Source of the DNA: an uncultured Methylococcaceae bacterium
Lineage (GTDB): Bacteria > Pseudomonadota > Gammaproteobacteria > Methylococcales > Methylomonadaceae
Reading direction: 5' to 3'
Assembly (NCBI GenBank): GCA_903928685.1
Contig: CAIYRS010000093.1
Location: forward strand, 1 to 44,058
DNA length: 44,058 bases
The stretch's first letter is position 1, and every line of letters starts with the position of its first letter. Below, in pieces: positions 1 to 10,450 of the stretch. A model generated the notes under the pieces. The model had not been told where the DNA came from. It was given only the letters and a program-made list of their open reading frames with translations, and did not search any database. The position numbers were made by a program, and so were the translations under genes.

Positions 1-528
1 CCGATTGATACTCATAGTGGAATTGGCTTTGAAAAATTAGATAATTTTAATGAATTAAAGGTCTATTTAGCCAATTCTGTAAATACCGAATTTTATGTTT
101 CTGAGTTTATTGACTATCAAAGCACGGATGGCAATTATCGAAAATTAAGAATCGCATTAATAGATAGAAAGCCGTATATATGCCATCAAGCAATTTCTGA
201 ACAATGGATGGTTCATTATATGTCTTCAGGTATGGAGCTCAGTGAATTCAAACGTAAGGAAGAGCAATGGGTTATGGAAAATTTTGATCTGGATTTTGCG
301 CTAAGGCATGGTGCAGCGTTATTTGCAATTGCTGAACGGTTTGAGCTTGATTATGTTGTGATTGATTGTGCACAAAGTAAAGATGGCGAATTAATATTGT
401 TTGAGGTTGATCCAAGGTGCTGGGTTCACGCCACAGATTCCGTTGAAATATTTCCCTATAAATTGCTAGTTATGCAAAAAGTATTTAATGCATTTAGAAA
501 CTTGTTATTGAAAAAGTCATCTGTTTAA
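1..528 (+). CDS. ATP-grasp family protein, C-terminal part (5' end outside window)
   Basis: The frame is open from base 1 to the stop at 526-528, so 175 codons of a longer gene are visible. The segment looks like the C-terminal half of an ATP-grasp ligase of the RimK/glutathione-synthetase type. A strand ending YVSEFIDYQ (about residues 41-49) corresponds to the hinge region. A later strand, LFEVDPRCW (about residues 133-141), sits where these enzymes carry the metal-binding Glu and Asn; here an Asp replaces the usual Asn. Such enzymes join a carboxylate to an amine through an acyl-phosphate; the substrate cannot be read from this fragment. The first ATG at 208 is internal and is not the start. 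The fold is fairly clear, the role is not. Confidence 0.6.
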   Translation, partial: PIDTHSGIGFEKLDNFNELKVYLANSVNTEFYVSEFIDYQSTDGNYRKLRIALIDRKPYICHQAISEQWMVHYMSSGMELSEFKRKEEQWVMENFDLDFALRHGAALFAIAERFELDYVVIDCAQSKDGELILFEVDPRCWVHATDSVEIFPYKLLVMQKVFNAFRNLLLKKSSV

Positions 529-616
529 TAAAAGAATTATGGGAATTTAATAATGTGTTTGTTAAAAGCAATCAAGTTGACAGTATAGTGGGTAAGAATA
601 TTTACCATGCCAACTT

Positions 617-1372
617 ATGAATTTAATAAATTTATTGCTATTTATTGTTGTTTTATTAAATAGTAGTATTCCTGTTTTGGCTGCACCCACAAGAAGTAGA
701 GATGCCAAGTCCCATAAGAAAGATGCTTCGTTAAACAAGGTTGATACAACACCCAACCTCGAAGATACAGATGTTTTTACAGTAACTTCAGAAGCCAATT
801 TATATCAAAATTCATTGTACGAAAATTTTGATATTGATTTTTCGTCTACAAATGGCTGGGATGTTCAGCTATCTTCCTATAATGTTCCTGTCTATCAAGA
901 TCCGAATTTAGATCTGCCTTACCAGGCGGATACCTTTATCAATGTATCCAAAACCTTTAAACTTAATAATTCATTAAATCTTATTTTTGGTTCCCAGAAC
1001 GGAACTTATCTTGCAGCAAAACCGACAGTTACACAATGGCAAAACCTGGATTATTCACAAGTATTGTGGCAGGTTAATTCATTGATATCACTTAGAGGAG
1101 GGCTTTATTGGGCCAATTCAATTATGTCGGGAACAACGGATGTGCTTGGATATATTCCAGGTTTTACTGTAAATTTAATTGAAGACAAGCTAACCTTGCA
1201 AGCTGATTATTATAGTGGTCAATCAAATCTTTCGGGAGCCATAGTAAACTTGCAATATCAGGCAAGCAGATATTTTCAGTCTTATATAGGAGTGGGTGTC
1301 CCGGAGCAAAATTCAGGTAATGAGTTTTATGGGATTGTGGGTTTTACTCTTTCATCACGAGGTTTATTTTAA
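617..1372 (+). CDS. Secreted beta-rich protein, possible outer-membrane barrel
   Basis: The protein has 251 residues and I do not recognise a named family. The first 22 or so residues are a hydrophobic signal peptide ending near PVLA-AP. A charged, low-complexity stretch follows (about residues 25-50). The rest alternates polar and hydrophobic residues in short strands rich in aromatic, Asn, Ser and Gly residues, with strand-like pairs such as LNLIFGSQNG and LTLQADYYSG, and it ends in Phe. That pattern suits an outer-membrane or periplasmic beta-barrel. It lies 88 bases after the ATP-grasp gene in the same direction and converges on the response-regulator gene with a gap of only 16 bases. No strong ribosome binding site is visible before the ATG. 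Confidence 0.55.
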   Translation: MNLINLLLFIVVLLNSSIPVLAAPTRSRDAKSHKKDASLNKVDTTPNLEDTDVFTVTSEANLYQNSLYENFDIDFSSTNGWDVQLSSYNVPVYQDPNLDLPYQADTFINVSKTFKLNNSLNLIFGSQNGTYLAAKPTVTQWQNLDYSQVLWQVNSLISLRGGLYWANSIMSGTTDVLGYIPGFTVNLIEDKLTLQADYYSGQSNLSGAIVNLQYQASRYFQSYIGVGVPEQNSGNEFYGIVGFTLSSRGLF

Positions 1373-1388
1373 ATTCAAAATTCTCTTG

Positions 1389-2069
1389 TTAGGTGATGTC
1401 CATTTTATAGCCAAAACCACGCACCGTTTTTAATAATTTAAGCTCAAAATCGTCATCAATCTTTCGTCGTAATTGGCGAATATACACATCAACCACGTTA
1501 GTTAAGGGATCTGCGCTGTAGCCCCAAACCTGTTCCAGTATGCGTGTACGGCTTAAAACCTTGCCGGGCATTCGCATAAAGCATTCCAATAAGGCAAATT
1601 CTTTTGGCGTCAAAATAATAGGTGTTTCACCTCGTTGAACTTCGTGGGTTTCTCCATTTAATACCAGATCAGCAATCGTAAACTCTCTGTTATCCGGTTT
1701 TGTCAGGCCACCACGACGACGCATCAGGACTTCGATACGTGCCATCAATTCTTCAAAAGCGAAGGGTTTGGTCATATAGTCATCGGCTCCAGATCTCAGA
1801 CCGGTAACTTTATCATGAACCGTGTCTCTTGCCGTTAGCATCAAAATGGGTGTGGTAACTCCCAGACTACGTAAACGCTCACAAACTTCTCGTCCATTAA
1901 GATCAGGCAACCCCAAATCCAGAATAATGACTTTGAATTTGCCTTCTTTGCCTAGAGCTATGGCTTCCATACCCGTTCTGGCAACCTCGACATTATAACT
2001 TTCAGCTTTAAGTCCTCGCTGAACAAAATCAACAATACGCTGATCGTCTTCCACTAGCAAAATTCGCAT
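1389..2069 (-). CDS. OmpR/PhoB-family response regulator
   Basis: The 226-residue protein has the standard two-domain layout. A receiver domain (about 1-115) has the acidic pair D8/D9, the phospho-acceptor D51 in ILDLGLPD, a Thr in MLTARD and the Lys of TKPF. A winged-helix DNA-binding domain follows (about 130-225) with the VVDVYIRQLRRKID recognition region. It should bind DNA after phosphorylation by a partner kinase. It is the last gene of the minus-strand operon with two kinase-like genes and a lipoprotein gene, 98 bases after the intact kinase. A good ribosome site (TAAGGA) lies just before the ATG. It is closest in style to the QseB/CopR group, but the regulon is unknown. GlrK/QseE systems normally use an NtrC-type regulator, so an OmpR-type one here is unusual. 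Confidence 0.9.
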   Translation of the reverse strand: MRILLVEDDQRIVDFVQRGLKAESYNVEVARTGMEAIALGKEGKFKVIILDLGLPDLNGREVCERLRSLGVTTPILMLTARDTVHDKVTGLRSGADDYMTKPFAFEELMARIEVLMRRRGGLTKPDNREFTIADLVLNGETHEVQRGETPIILTPKEFALLECFMRMPGKVLSRTRILEQVWGYSADPLTNVVDVYIRQLRRKIDDDFELKLLKTVRGFGYKMDIT

Positions 2070-2167
2070 ATAACTGATGTCCTTAAATTAAATGTAACAA
2101 GTATAAAGCGCTGAATCTCGATTACATGAGAAAATTAATTGTGCAGTTTATTTTTTAGGTCATAAAT

Positions 2168-3808
2168 TTAAACACTATGAAATAAACTTTTACGCTGACT
2201 TGTTTTTTCGTCAACGGGTTCAACCGAATTAAGCGGTAATGTAACAGTAAATGTCGAACCTGAATTTTCAACGCTAGTTACACTAATACTTCCGTCAAGT
2301 GCCGTAAGGATTGACTTAGCCATTGGCAAACCTAAACCAGTGCCATCGTCATTGGTACTGCGGGCATTTTGACTGCGAAAATGGCGATCGAATATACGTT
2401 CTAAATCCTGACTGGGAATCCCTATTCCAGAATCGGTAAGGCTTAATATCGCTTTATTTGCCTCAGAGCGCAAGGTGACGTTAATACATCCCCCCGACTT
2501 TGAATAGCGACAGGCGTTATCACCCAAAATGAAAAGTATCTGGCGCAGGCGCTGTTTGTCTGCTCGAACCCAAATAGGTTTATCTGGCGCTTCAAGATCA
2601 AGAGATACGGAAATTGATTTTTCCTGGGCCATGACTTCGAAATCTTCGACGGCGCTAATTACCAATTCGCAAAGATTAACCTTATCAGATTCAAATTGAA
2701 GATTCGCGGTTTCTGCACGAGCCAGAAACAAGAGATCGTTTACATATTTCCCCAGTTGCATTGCCAGTTCGACGATACGATGCAAAGTATCCCTATACTC
2801 TTCAGGTTCACGTTCCTTGCCTCTTAACGTCACCTCAGCTTCCCCTCGAATGACAGTGATTGGGGTGCGCAATTCATGGCTTATATCAGCCAGAAACTCT
2901 CGCCGTGCAATATCCATGCGCTTTAATTCTTCGTTTAAGTGGTGTAGTTCAAAGGTACGTTCGGCAACTTTTTTCTCAAGCTGGGCACGCCCTTGGCGAA
3001 GTTTATTTTGCTGAACTTCAAGTTCCTGTGCCATTTGATTGAAATGGCTGGCCAGGTATGAAAATTCATTGCGGGCCTCAAGCTCAATGCGGTAGTCCAG
3101 ATTTCCTGAGGCAATCTCGTCTGTACCTTTCATTAAAACTTCGATTGGTTTTCGAACACCATTTAACAGTAATAAGCCTGATGTAAGGCTAAATAGAGCT
3201 GCACTCAATGAAGCCAAAATAGCGATCCAACGAGATTGGGAAAGCAACTCTTTCATTTCTTGTTGGGCTATTCCAGCGTTATTTTTCTCAGCTTCGATTG
3301 CGGAATCAATAAGTGGCTGGAATTTCCCATCTATTTGTTCTTCAGAAAACTTTGAAAGTGCCTGCACGGCCAACTCATACTTACCTTGTTGACGCAAACG
3401 CTCGACTTCGTTAAAGCGATACTCGCTGGCTTCCAAAAACACCGTAAAATGGGCGACTCTTTCAAGTTCAGCTGAATTATCTGGACGATCTTCGTCTTGA
3501 TTTTCTGCATCCGAAGTCTTGATTGCCGTGTTTCTGAGCTCCTGCATTGCCTGGTATAGTCGTTGTCTGGATGATTCCACGCCGGCTTTGGCAGTTGGAT
3601 TGGCTGTTATCAAGCTATCCATACGTTGTTTAAAGTGACGATAGGCTTCCTGAGACAGACGTTCATAATGATCAAATGCTTCATAGGCCCGCTGGCTGCG
3701 ATGAAAATGTCGGGATACCTGATTTGCCCCCCAATAAAGAGCACCGCCCAAAAACAGGACAAAACTGAAGGAAACAATGATGACAACAGCTAGCCGTATA
3801 CGAAACAT
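2168..3808 (-). CDS. Membrane sensor histidine kinase with HAMP domain
   Basis: This 546-residue kinase starts with a transmembrane helix (about 7-28). A mostly helical periplasmic region of about 160 residues follows, then a second helix (about 194-216), a HAMP domain, a coiled coil (about 260-300), a HisKA domain with H311 in DISHELRTP, and a HATPase domain. The N box (GDNACRYS), G1 box (DSGIGI) and G2 box (GTGLGL) are all present, so it should be an active kinase. It is the only kinase in this operon with a phospho-acceptor His, so it is the likely phospho-donor for the OmpR-type regulator downstream. It begins 6 bases after the lipoprotein gene, which suggests coupled translation. The signal sensed is unknown. 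Confidence 0.9.
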   Translation of the reverse strand: MFRIRLAVVIIVSFSFVLFLGGALYWGANQVSRHFHRSQRAYEAFDHYERLSQEAYRHFKQRMDSLITANPTAKAGVESSRQRLYQAMQELRNTAIKTSDAENQDEDRPDNSAELERVAHFTVFLEASEYRFNEVERLRQQGKYELAVQALSKFSEEQIDGKFQPLIDSAIEAEKNNAGIAQQEMKELLSQSRWIAILASLSAALFSLTSGLLLLNGVRKPIEVLMKGTDEIASGNLDYRIELEARNEFSYLASHFNQMAQELEVQQNKLRQGRAQLEKKVAERTFELHHLNEELKRMDIARREFLADISHELRTPITVIRGEAEVTLRGKEREPEEYRDTLHRIVELAMQLGKYVNDLLFLARAETANLQFESDKVNLCELVISAVEDFEVMAQEKSISVSLDLEAPDKPIWVRADKQRLRQILFILGDNACRYSKSGGCINVTLRSEANKAILSLTDSGIGIPSQDLERIFDRHFRSQNARSTNDDGTGLGLPMAKSILTALDGSISVTSVENSGSTFTVTLPLNSVEPVDEKTSQRKSLFHSV

Positions 3809-3814
3809 GCTGGC

Positions 3815-4411
3815 TTAGTGCTTGTCGCCGCTTTCATCCAGGTGTTTCTCCATGGATCTTATCGCTTCCAGTTTTTCTCTTAGCAAGTCTGCTTCAGTTT
3901 TCTTGGCCCCGCTTACCTCTTTGGCCTCTGTTCCAGATTTATCTGTTTTTTGTTTGCGTTCTGATGTGACATTCTTTTTTGGTGCTGCTGGAGGCAGTAA
4001 GCGTTTTAAAGCTTCTGTTTGAATAATAAACATTTTCTGCATTCTTTCATCAGAAAAAACCTCAGGTTGAATTGTGCTTATCCCATCCAGAATTTTAGGA
4101 ACTTCGCCGCAGGTATCAGATAGTAAGCGGCCTAGCATAATTTGTAATTGTATTGCATCATCAGGTGAGCTCTTTTGGCGTTTTTGTAAGCTACGACATA
4201 TCTCTGTTCTTGCCGTTGGTGAACTTTTTGCCATGTTAACACCAAAAACGAGGAAATCATCAAAGTCAGATTGAACGTTTTGAACTGTTATTGGTGGAGG
4301 ACTCTCGTTCAAATTTGTATTGACCTTTGCACAGCCACTCAGTAATAAAGTAGCAAGCGTTAAACAGGTGGATATTTTTGGAAATGATGCCGTTGATGAA
4401 GGCTGTTGCAT
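3815..4411 (-). CDS. Small lipoprotein of a two-component operon (QseG-like position)
   Basis: The protein has 198 residues and a clear lipobox (LLLSGC, acylated Cys27), so it should be a lipoprotein anchored in a membrane of the envelope. The mature part is helical, with a Lys/Glu-rich charged stretch (about 140-165) and a coiled-coil-like C-terminus. It lies 5 bases after the degenerate GlrK/QseE-like kinase gene and 6 bases before the intact kinase gene. In enterobacteria the QseG lipoprotein is encoded directly after the QseE kinase and controls it. By position, size and lipobox this is a QseG-like accessory protein; sequence identity cannot be judged by eye. It may link an envelope signal to one or both kinases. 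Confidence 0.6.
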   Translation of the reverse strand: MQQPSSTASFPKISTCLTLATLLLSGCAKVNTNLNESPPPITVQNVQSDFDDFLVFGVNMAKSSPTARTEICRSLQKRQKSSPDDAIQLQIMLGRLLSDTCGEVPKILDGISTIQPEVFSDERMQKMFIIQTEALKRLLPPAAPKKNVTSERKQKTDKSGTEAKEVSGAKKTEADLLREKLEAIRSMEKHLDESGDKH

Positions 4412-4416
4412 ATTAG

Positions 4417-5883
4417 TCAGTTCTGTTGGGTTAGCGGTATTTGCACAAGGATACGAACGCCTTGTTGATCTTGTCTTGAATCAATAATATCGATCTTACC
4501 CTGGTGGTTGGTTATATATTCTTTAATTATTGCCAGTCCCAATCCAGGGCCTTGGCCAATTTCGTCAGCCAGCAAGTTTTTGCCATGGAAAAAAGGTTCG
4601 AACAAATGCAGCCTATCCTCGGGATCAATTCCAGGCCCTTCATCTTCAACTTCCAATTCCATTTGCATATCCGAATCTCGAAGCATGACTCGAATTTCAC
4701 CGCCTTCCGGTGAGTATTTAATTGCATTTGAAAGCAATTGTTCGATGATGACCTGTAACTGATCAGGAATACCTGAAATTTCAACCGGCCTGGCCAGATT
4801 TTTCATGCTTATTGATTTTGCTTGAATTCTGGGTTCAAAATTATTGATGACAGACTCCAGTAATACTTTCATATTAACAGATACCTTTGAACTCATCGTT
4901 GGCCTTATGGCAGCCTGACTGTAACGGAGCAAACTTTTCGAAACTGTTTCTATTTGTTCAACATCATTGATGAGTTGTTGCGCAATATCTTGGCAGATCG
5001 GATTTTGCTCTTGATCCAACTGTGTTTGTTCAAGCAGTAGTTCAGTATTGTCTTTGATATTCGCCAGAGGATCATTAATTTCGCGAAATACGTTGCCCAT
5101 AAACTGTTGTTTAGAAATCTCCATATCAATTAGGTAATTGCGTAGCCATTCAAGGCGATTACCCAGATAGCGAAGATCCGAAGGACCGGCAATGACAATC
5201 GGTTTTTCAAGCTGTCCCGACCCTAGTCGGCGTATGCCGTTATCCAATTGCTTTAGTGAGCGGGAAAGGATTATTAATAACAGTGCAATAAAAATGAACG
5301 ACATGACCAGAAGAATAGCTCCTTTGATTAGAAGTCCATGTTCAAGTGAGGCTGATTGTTTGCGTAATTCATTAAATTGGTTGTCAATGTAACTCTCGAA
5401 TTCACGGGAAAGTTTGCTTGATGATTCCCGCAATCCCTGGAACGCTTCATCGACCGGCAATTTAAGTGTGCTTTCACTTTCTGAGCTAATAATTTCTTGA
5501 TAAATCAGATTTTCTTTTTCCGATAATTCATTTACAGAGAGACTTATTTCATTATCGATGCGTAATTTTAACAGTTCGCTTAAAGCCTGTTTGAACGATG
5601 CTCTGGTATTTTCGTAGGATTGTTGTTCGTAAGGCTGCCGTACAGATGGATCTGATAAGAGTATGAATAACCGCGCCTTTCGTTCGATATCGGCGGTTTT
5701 TTGCAGAACCAAACGCACTGCTTTTGTTTGTTCAAAAACCTGATAATTGATGGTTCTGCCTAAGGTCGAGGTTTCACGCAAGCCAAATGTCGCATACATG
5801 ACCGCTAAATATAACGGAATAACCGCCAATAAAAAGCCAAGAATGATCAGTGATTTTAATGATAAAATTTTTTTTGACTTCAT
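4417..5883 (-). CDS. GlrK/QseE-like histidine kinase lacking the phospho-acceptor histidine
   Basis: The 488-residue protein has a transmembrane helix (about 9-30), a helical periplasmic region, a second helix (about 183-206), a HAMP-like linker with GPSDLRYLGNRLEWL, an H-box region and a HATPase domain. The linker and the stretch ending in NTELLLEQ match GlrK/QseE. In the H-box, where the family has an HELKTPL motif, this protein reads REINDPL: residue 267 is Arg (codon CGC at 5085-5083) instead of His. The ATP-binding boxes look intact (NAIKYS, DEGPGI, GQGPGLGL). It is therefore probably a pseudokinase sensor or a scaffold. It heads an operon with a lipoprotein, a second kinase and an OmpR-type regulator. 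The frame is intact and there is no sign of decay elsewhere. Confidence 0.85.
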   Translation of the reverse strand: MKSKKILSLKSLIILGFLLAVIPLYLAVMYATFGLRETSTLGRTINYQVFEQTKAVRLVLQKTADIERKARLFILLSDPSVRQPYEQQSYENTRASFKQALSELLKLRIDNEISLSVNELSEKENLIYQEIISSESESTLKLPVDEAFQGLRESSSKLSREFESYIDNQFNELRKQSASLEHGLLIKGAILLVMSFIFIALLLIILSRSLKQLDNGIRRLGSGQLEKPIVIAGPSDLRYLGNRLEWLRNYLIDMEISKQQFMGNVFREINDPLANIKDNTELLLEQTQLDQEQNPICQDIAQQLINDVEQIETVSKSLLRYSQAAIRPTMSSKVSVNMKVLLESVINNFEPRIQAKSISMKNLARPVEISGIPDQLQVIIEQLLSNAIKYSPEGGEIRVMLRDSDMQMELEVEDEGPGIDPEDRLHLFEPFFHGKNLLADEIGQGPGLGLAIIKEYITNHQGKIDIIDSRQDQQGVRILVQIPLTQQN

Positions 5884-6257
5884 TGGTGCATAAATAAGTT
5901 TGAATCATTATCCAGGATCGTTAGAAACATAGTAAATCCCGGCTTTATAAAGTTATACAAGAAGTTTGGGTGTTTAATAAAAGATTTTTAAGACAGATCC
6001 CTGTCTTGGAAAATGTAACCTGCATAGATAATTTAAGTTGTGTTCTATTATAACACCAGTGCAGATGCATCATCTTTCTGTAATAGTTTAAAGCGGTAGG
6101 GATGGTGACTGTATAACTGATTACAAGCCATCGGCTTAATATAAGTTTTTTAATATCTGGCTTTGTTCATATAAATTATAGATACTGCAGGAATGTGGCC
6201 TTAATCTAACTTATATTTACCTTAATAAGTCGATTGTTGCTCTTCGATAAATTCAAA
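5884..6257. other. 374-base gene-free gap upstream of the kinase operon
   Basis: No convincing gene is seen here. The gap is AT-rich and should hold the promoter of the minus-strand operon that begins at 5883, though I could not settle on one -10/-35 pair. A short inverted repeat (AGACAG, 4-base loop, CTGTCT) lies at 5991-6006. It could be a small operator or part of a weak terminator for the large PAS kinase region, but it lacks a T-run. Confidence 0.4.
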
Positions 6258-9071
6258 TCATTTTAATTCTATGGGCAGGGTAAAGTAAAACGTAGTGCCT
6301 TTTCCAGGTTCACTTTCAAAATTCAGCACGCCATTGTGCGCTTCAATCAATGAGCGACTGATCGATAACCCCATCCCCATACCATTTGTTTTAGTCGTAT
6401 AAAATGGCATTAATATTTTTTGTTGCTGCTCTATTTCAATCCCTGGCCCATTATCTTTAACCTGAACTATTATTTCATATCTTGCAGTCAAGTGACTGCG
6501 TATAGTTATCTGAAGGGGCTGTTCTTTAGTGTTGTTATCAAAGGCATCAATACTGTTTCTGATAAAGTTTAACAGCACTTGTTCAATTTGAATATGGTCG
6601 ACATGGATAGTCGGCAGATTCTCTTCCAGATCAAGATTTAAAGTAATGTTATTGTGTTTGAGTGCATCGGCACAGAGACTGACGCATTCATTGATCAATG
6701 AGTTAATATCTGTCGTTGAACGTTGGTGTGACTTTGATTTGCAGAAATTTTTCATGCGATGAATAATCTGGCCGGCACGCAAAGCCTGTTCTTTTGTTTT
6801 AACGATTACTTCGGAGAGCTTTTGCAGATCAGGATTTTCTTTGTTAATAAGATTCAGGCAAACTTGAGCATAGGTGGCAATTGCAGACAAAGGCTGATTG
6901 ACTTCATGGGCCAAACTCGACGCCATTTCCCCCATTAATCCAAGGCGAGTCACATGCGCCAATTGATCCAGATGTTCTTGATCCAGTTGCTCGCGGTATT
7001 TTCGTAAGCTCACATCACGCACTATATAGGTGAAAAACCGACTATTATCGATTTGGTATTCCGCTATGGTCAGGTCTAGATATATTACTGTGCCATTTTT
7101 ATGCAAGCCTTCAATCTCGATGACTTCAGAAATTGCGTTCGAGGTAAAGGAGTAGCGTTTGATAGTATGGATTTTTGCTATTAATGGTATGAGTTTAGTG
7201 GCTTTAGTATCCAATAACTCTTGCAGTTTATAGCCGAAAATACGTTCTACTGAAGGATTGGCAGTTGTAATCATACTGTTTAAGTTGACAGTGATGATGC
7301 CCTCCACAGAAGCATTGAATATCGAGTTGAACTTGCTTTCAAAATGTTTACGCCAGGTAATATCATACAGAATGATCAGACTCATACCATTTGATAAATG
7401 ATCTAAATTGGCGTTACTGGCCAATACAGTTTTATTTTGCTTGTTCTTGCAACATATTAAAACCTCGAGAGGTATTAGTTCATTACATTCATGTGTAATA
7501 TCTTCCTGAATAATTTTCCAGTTAGTTTGAACCCACTTGCTATACTCCGCATTTGGGTAGGCTTTCGGCCACCAAGCTTCAAGTGTTGGAATATCCTCAA
7601 GTTCATAACCAAAGGTCTGCACAAACATAGAATTGAGAAATACAATATTAGAGTGTTTATCGATCAATGCCATTGGCACAGGTGAGAGATCGATAATTGA
7701 GCGGGATTTTAATTCGCTGACTTTTAACTCCTGCTCAAATAATTTACGTTGTGATATGTCCCTGCAAAATACGGAAAACTGCTCAAATTCAGAGAGATAA
7801 GCGACAGAGATTTCGATATCAATAACATGACCGAGTTTATGGCGATGACGTGTTTCAAAGTGATCAAAACCCAGATTAATTACTTTATCGATATGTGCTT
7901 TTACTGACTGATTATCTTCAATAACTTCCAATTGACTAATGTGCATACCTACCAATTCATCTGGCAAGTAACCTATGATTTTTGAATAGCCAGGATTAAC
8001 CTTTAGGATGTTTCCCTGTAAATCATTAATCCAGAAGCCATCCAGAGAGATATCAACCATTGCTTCCAGTTGATTTAATGTTTGGTGATGCCTTTTATTC
8101 TCAGTGATATCGGTAATAAAGCCATGCCAGAGTGTTGCACCGTGAGATTCTTTTTGGGGTAAGGAATTACCACGCAACCAGCGAACCGAGTCATCTTCAA
8201 ACTTCACGCGATATTCAAAGAACCATGGCGTTAAGTTTTGAGCTGATATTTGAATCGATTTATAGACCTCTTCATAATCGTCCGGATGAATTAGATTAAA
8301 AACTTTACTCGCATCATCCTTGACTTCCTCCGGGTCGAGTCGATAAATGTCAGCCATAGCTTGACTGGCATAAGGAAAGCAGCAACTACCATCAGGATTC
8401 ATGAGAAATTGATAAATAACACCGGGGAGGGCGTTGGAAATCTCATGAAGTCGAGTATGCGCTTCATTTTGTATTTCGACTATCAGTAGTCGTTCTTCTT
8501 CGATGTTTGCAGATCGATCAAAAGCTATTGGGTCGGTATTGGATTCTAACTGTTGTATTGAACTGAGGTTGGTTAAGGTAATGCGCAGCAATGAATCAAC
8601 AAATGTACAGTTTAACTGGGCAGGAAATTCGCAGTTATCCTTACCTTTTATGGCAAGTTTGATATTCATGCACTGCTTGTACTTGAGTATATGGGCAAAA
8701 AACAGATGCCAATACTCGCAGTCTTTAACGCTAACCAGACCCGCAAATCGTCGGGTTATGAGTTTGTTTCTTTCAAATCCGAGCAATTCGGCTGAAGTAA
8801 AATTGGCTTGTTTTATTAATCCCTGTTTTGTTAGAACCAGGTAAGCAACGGGGGCGTTTTCAAACAGATCAAGGTAACAATTGCGAGATTCTTCAAGGGC
8901 ACTTTGGGTGCGACGCAGTTCTTCATTCTGCAATTCAAGTTCAAGCTGATATACCTGATGTATATGAGCTAAATCTTTAGTGGGATAATTCTCCGATGCA
9001 TCGATAGGTTCATGCTCTAGCAGTGCTTTGGTATTCGTCTGAATAGAAGTCGAATCATCTTTTTTTTTCAT
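6258..9071 (-). CDS. Multi-PAS sensor histidine kinase (orphan, soluble)
   Basis: The 937-residue protein has no obvious membrane segment. A coiled coil (about 35-65) leads into PAS domains at roughly 66-180, 205-330 (with a PAC-type end, FITDITENKR), 335-450 (FCRDISQRK), 455-580 (LYDITWRKH) and 585-705 (YIVRDVSLRK). A HisKA domain follows with H722 in LAHEVNQPLSAI, then a HATPase with NSIDAF, DNGPGI and GMGMGLS boxes. The NQPL form of the H-box is typical of NtrB/FixL/DctB-type kinases. All phosphotransfer residues are present. No regulator gene adjoins it, so it is an orphan kinase. The first region, opening with LFENAPVAYLVL, is a common entry PAS in kinases of this type. Ligands such as haem or flavin cannot be assigned. 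Confidence 0.9.
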   Translation of the reverse strand: MKKKDDSTSIQTNTKALLEHEPIDASENYPTKDLAHIHQVYQLELELQNEELRRTQSALEESRNCYLDLFENAPVAYLVLTKQGLIKQANFTSAELLGFERNKLITRRFAGLVSVKDCEYWHLFFAHILKYKQCMNIKLAIKGKDNCEFPAQLNCTFVDSLLRITLTNLSSIQQLESNTDPIAFDRSANIEEERLLIVEIQNEAHTRLHEISNALPGVIYQFLMNPDGSCCFPYASQAMADIYRLDPEEVKDDASKVFNLIHPDDYEEVYKSIQISAQNLTPWFFEYRVKFEDDSVRWLRGNSLPQKESHGATLWHGFITDITENKRHHQTLNQLEAMVDISLDGFWINDLQGNILKVNPGYSKIIGYLPDELVGMHISQLEVIEDNQSVKAHIDKVINLGFDHFETRHRHKLGHVIDIEISVAYLSEFEQFSVFCRDISQRKLFEQELKVSELKSRSIIDLSPVPMALIDKHSNIVFLNSMFVQTFGYELEDIPTLEAWWPKAYPNAEYSKWVQTNWKIIQEDITHECNELIPLEVLICCKNKQNKTVLASNANLDHLSNGMSLIILYDITWRKHFESKFNSIFNASVEGIITVNLNSMITTANPSVERIFGYKLQELLDTKATKLIPLIAKIHTIKRYSFTSNAISEVIEIEGLHKNGTVIYLDLTIAEYQIDNSRFFTYIVRDVSLRKYREQLDQEHLDQLAHVTRLGLMGEMASSLAHEVNQPLSAIATYAQVCLNLINKENPDLQKLSEVIVKTKEQALRAGQIIHRMKNFCKSKSHQRSTTDINSLINECVSLCADALKHNNITLNLDLEENLPTIHVDHIQIEQVLLNFIRNSIDAFDNNTKEQPLQITIRSHLTARYEIIVQVKDNGPGIEIEQQQKILMPFYTTKTNGMGMGLSISRSLIEAHNGVLNFESEPGKGTTFYFTLPIELK

Positions 9072-9252
9072 GGAACACTACCTTGCGAATTTGCGAAATA
9101 TGCAACGATATATATTGGGGATTTGTTTAGATAATCACTTCTTTGTTCAGGTCAAAAAAACTTCAATAACAGTAGTTTCTGTAGCGCACTATTTAAATAT
9201 TTGGGGATGCGCAGTTGGGTCGTTCGATACTTGAAGATGCGCTATGTACCCT

Positions 9253-10416
<1,164 letters not shown>

Positions 10417-10450
10417 TTATCGGGAGCTGTGCTTATTTGTAAGGTCGAAT

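Noticed and set aside
562-798. Minus-strand frame opposite the secreted protein gene
   Set aside because: It overlaps the signal peptide region of the plus-strand gene at 617 and shows no family resemblance.
9182-9243. TAGCGCA/TGCGCTA inverted repeat downstream of the multi-PAS kinase start
   Set aside because: The 7-base arms are 48 bases apart with no T-run and could be chance in AT-rich DNA.
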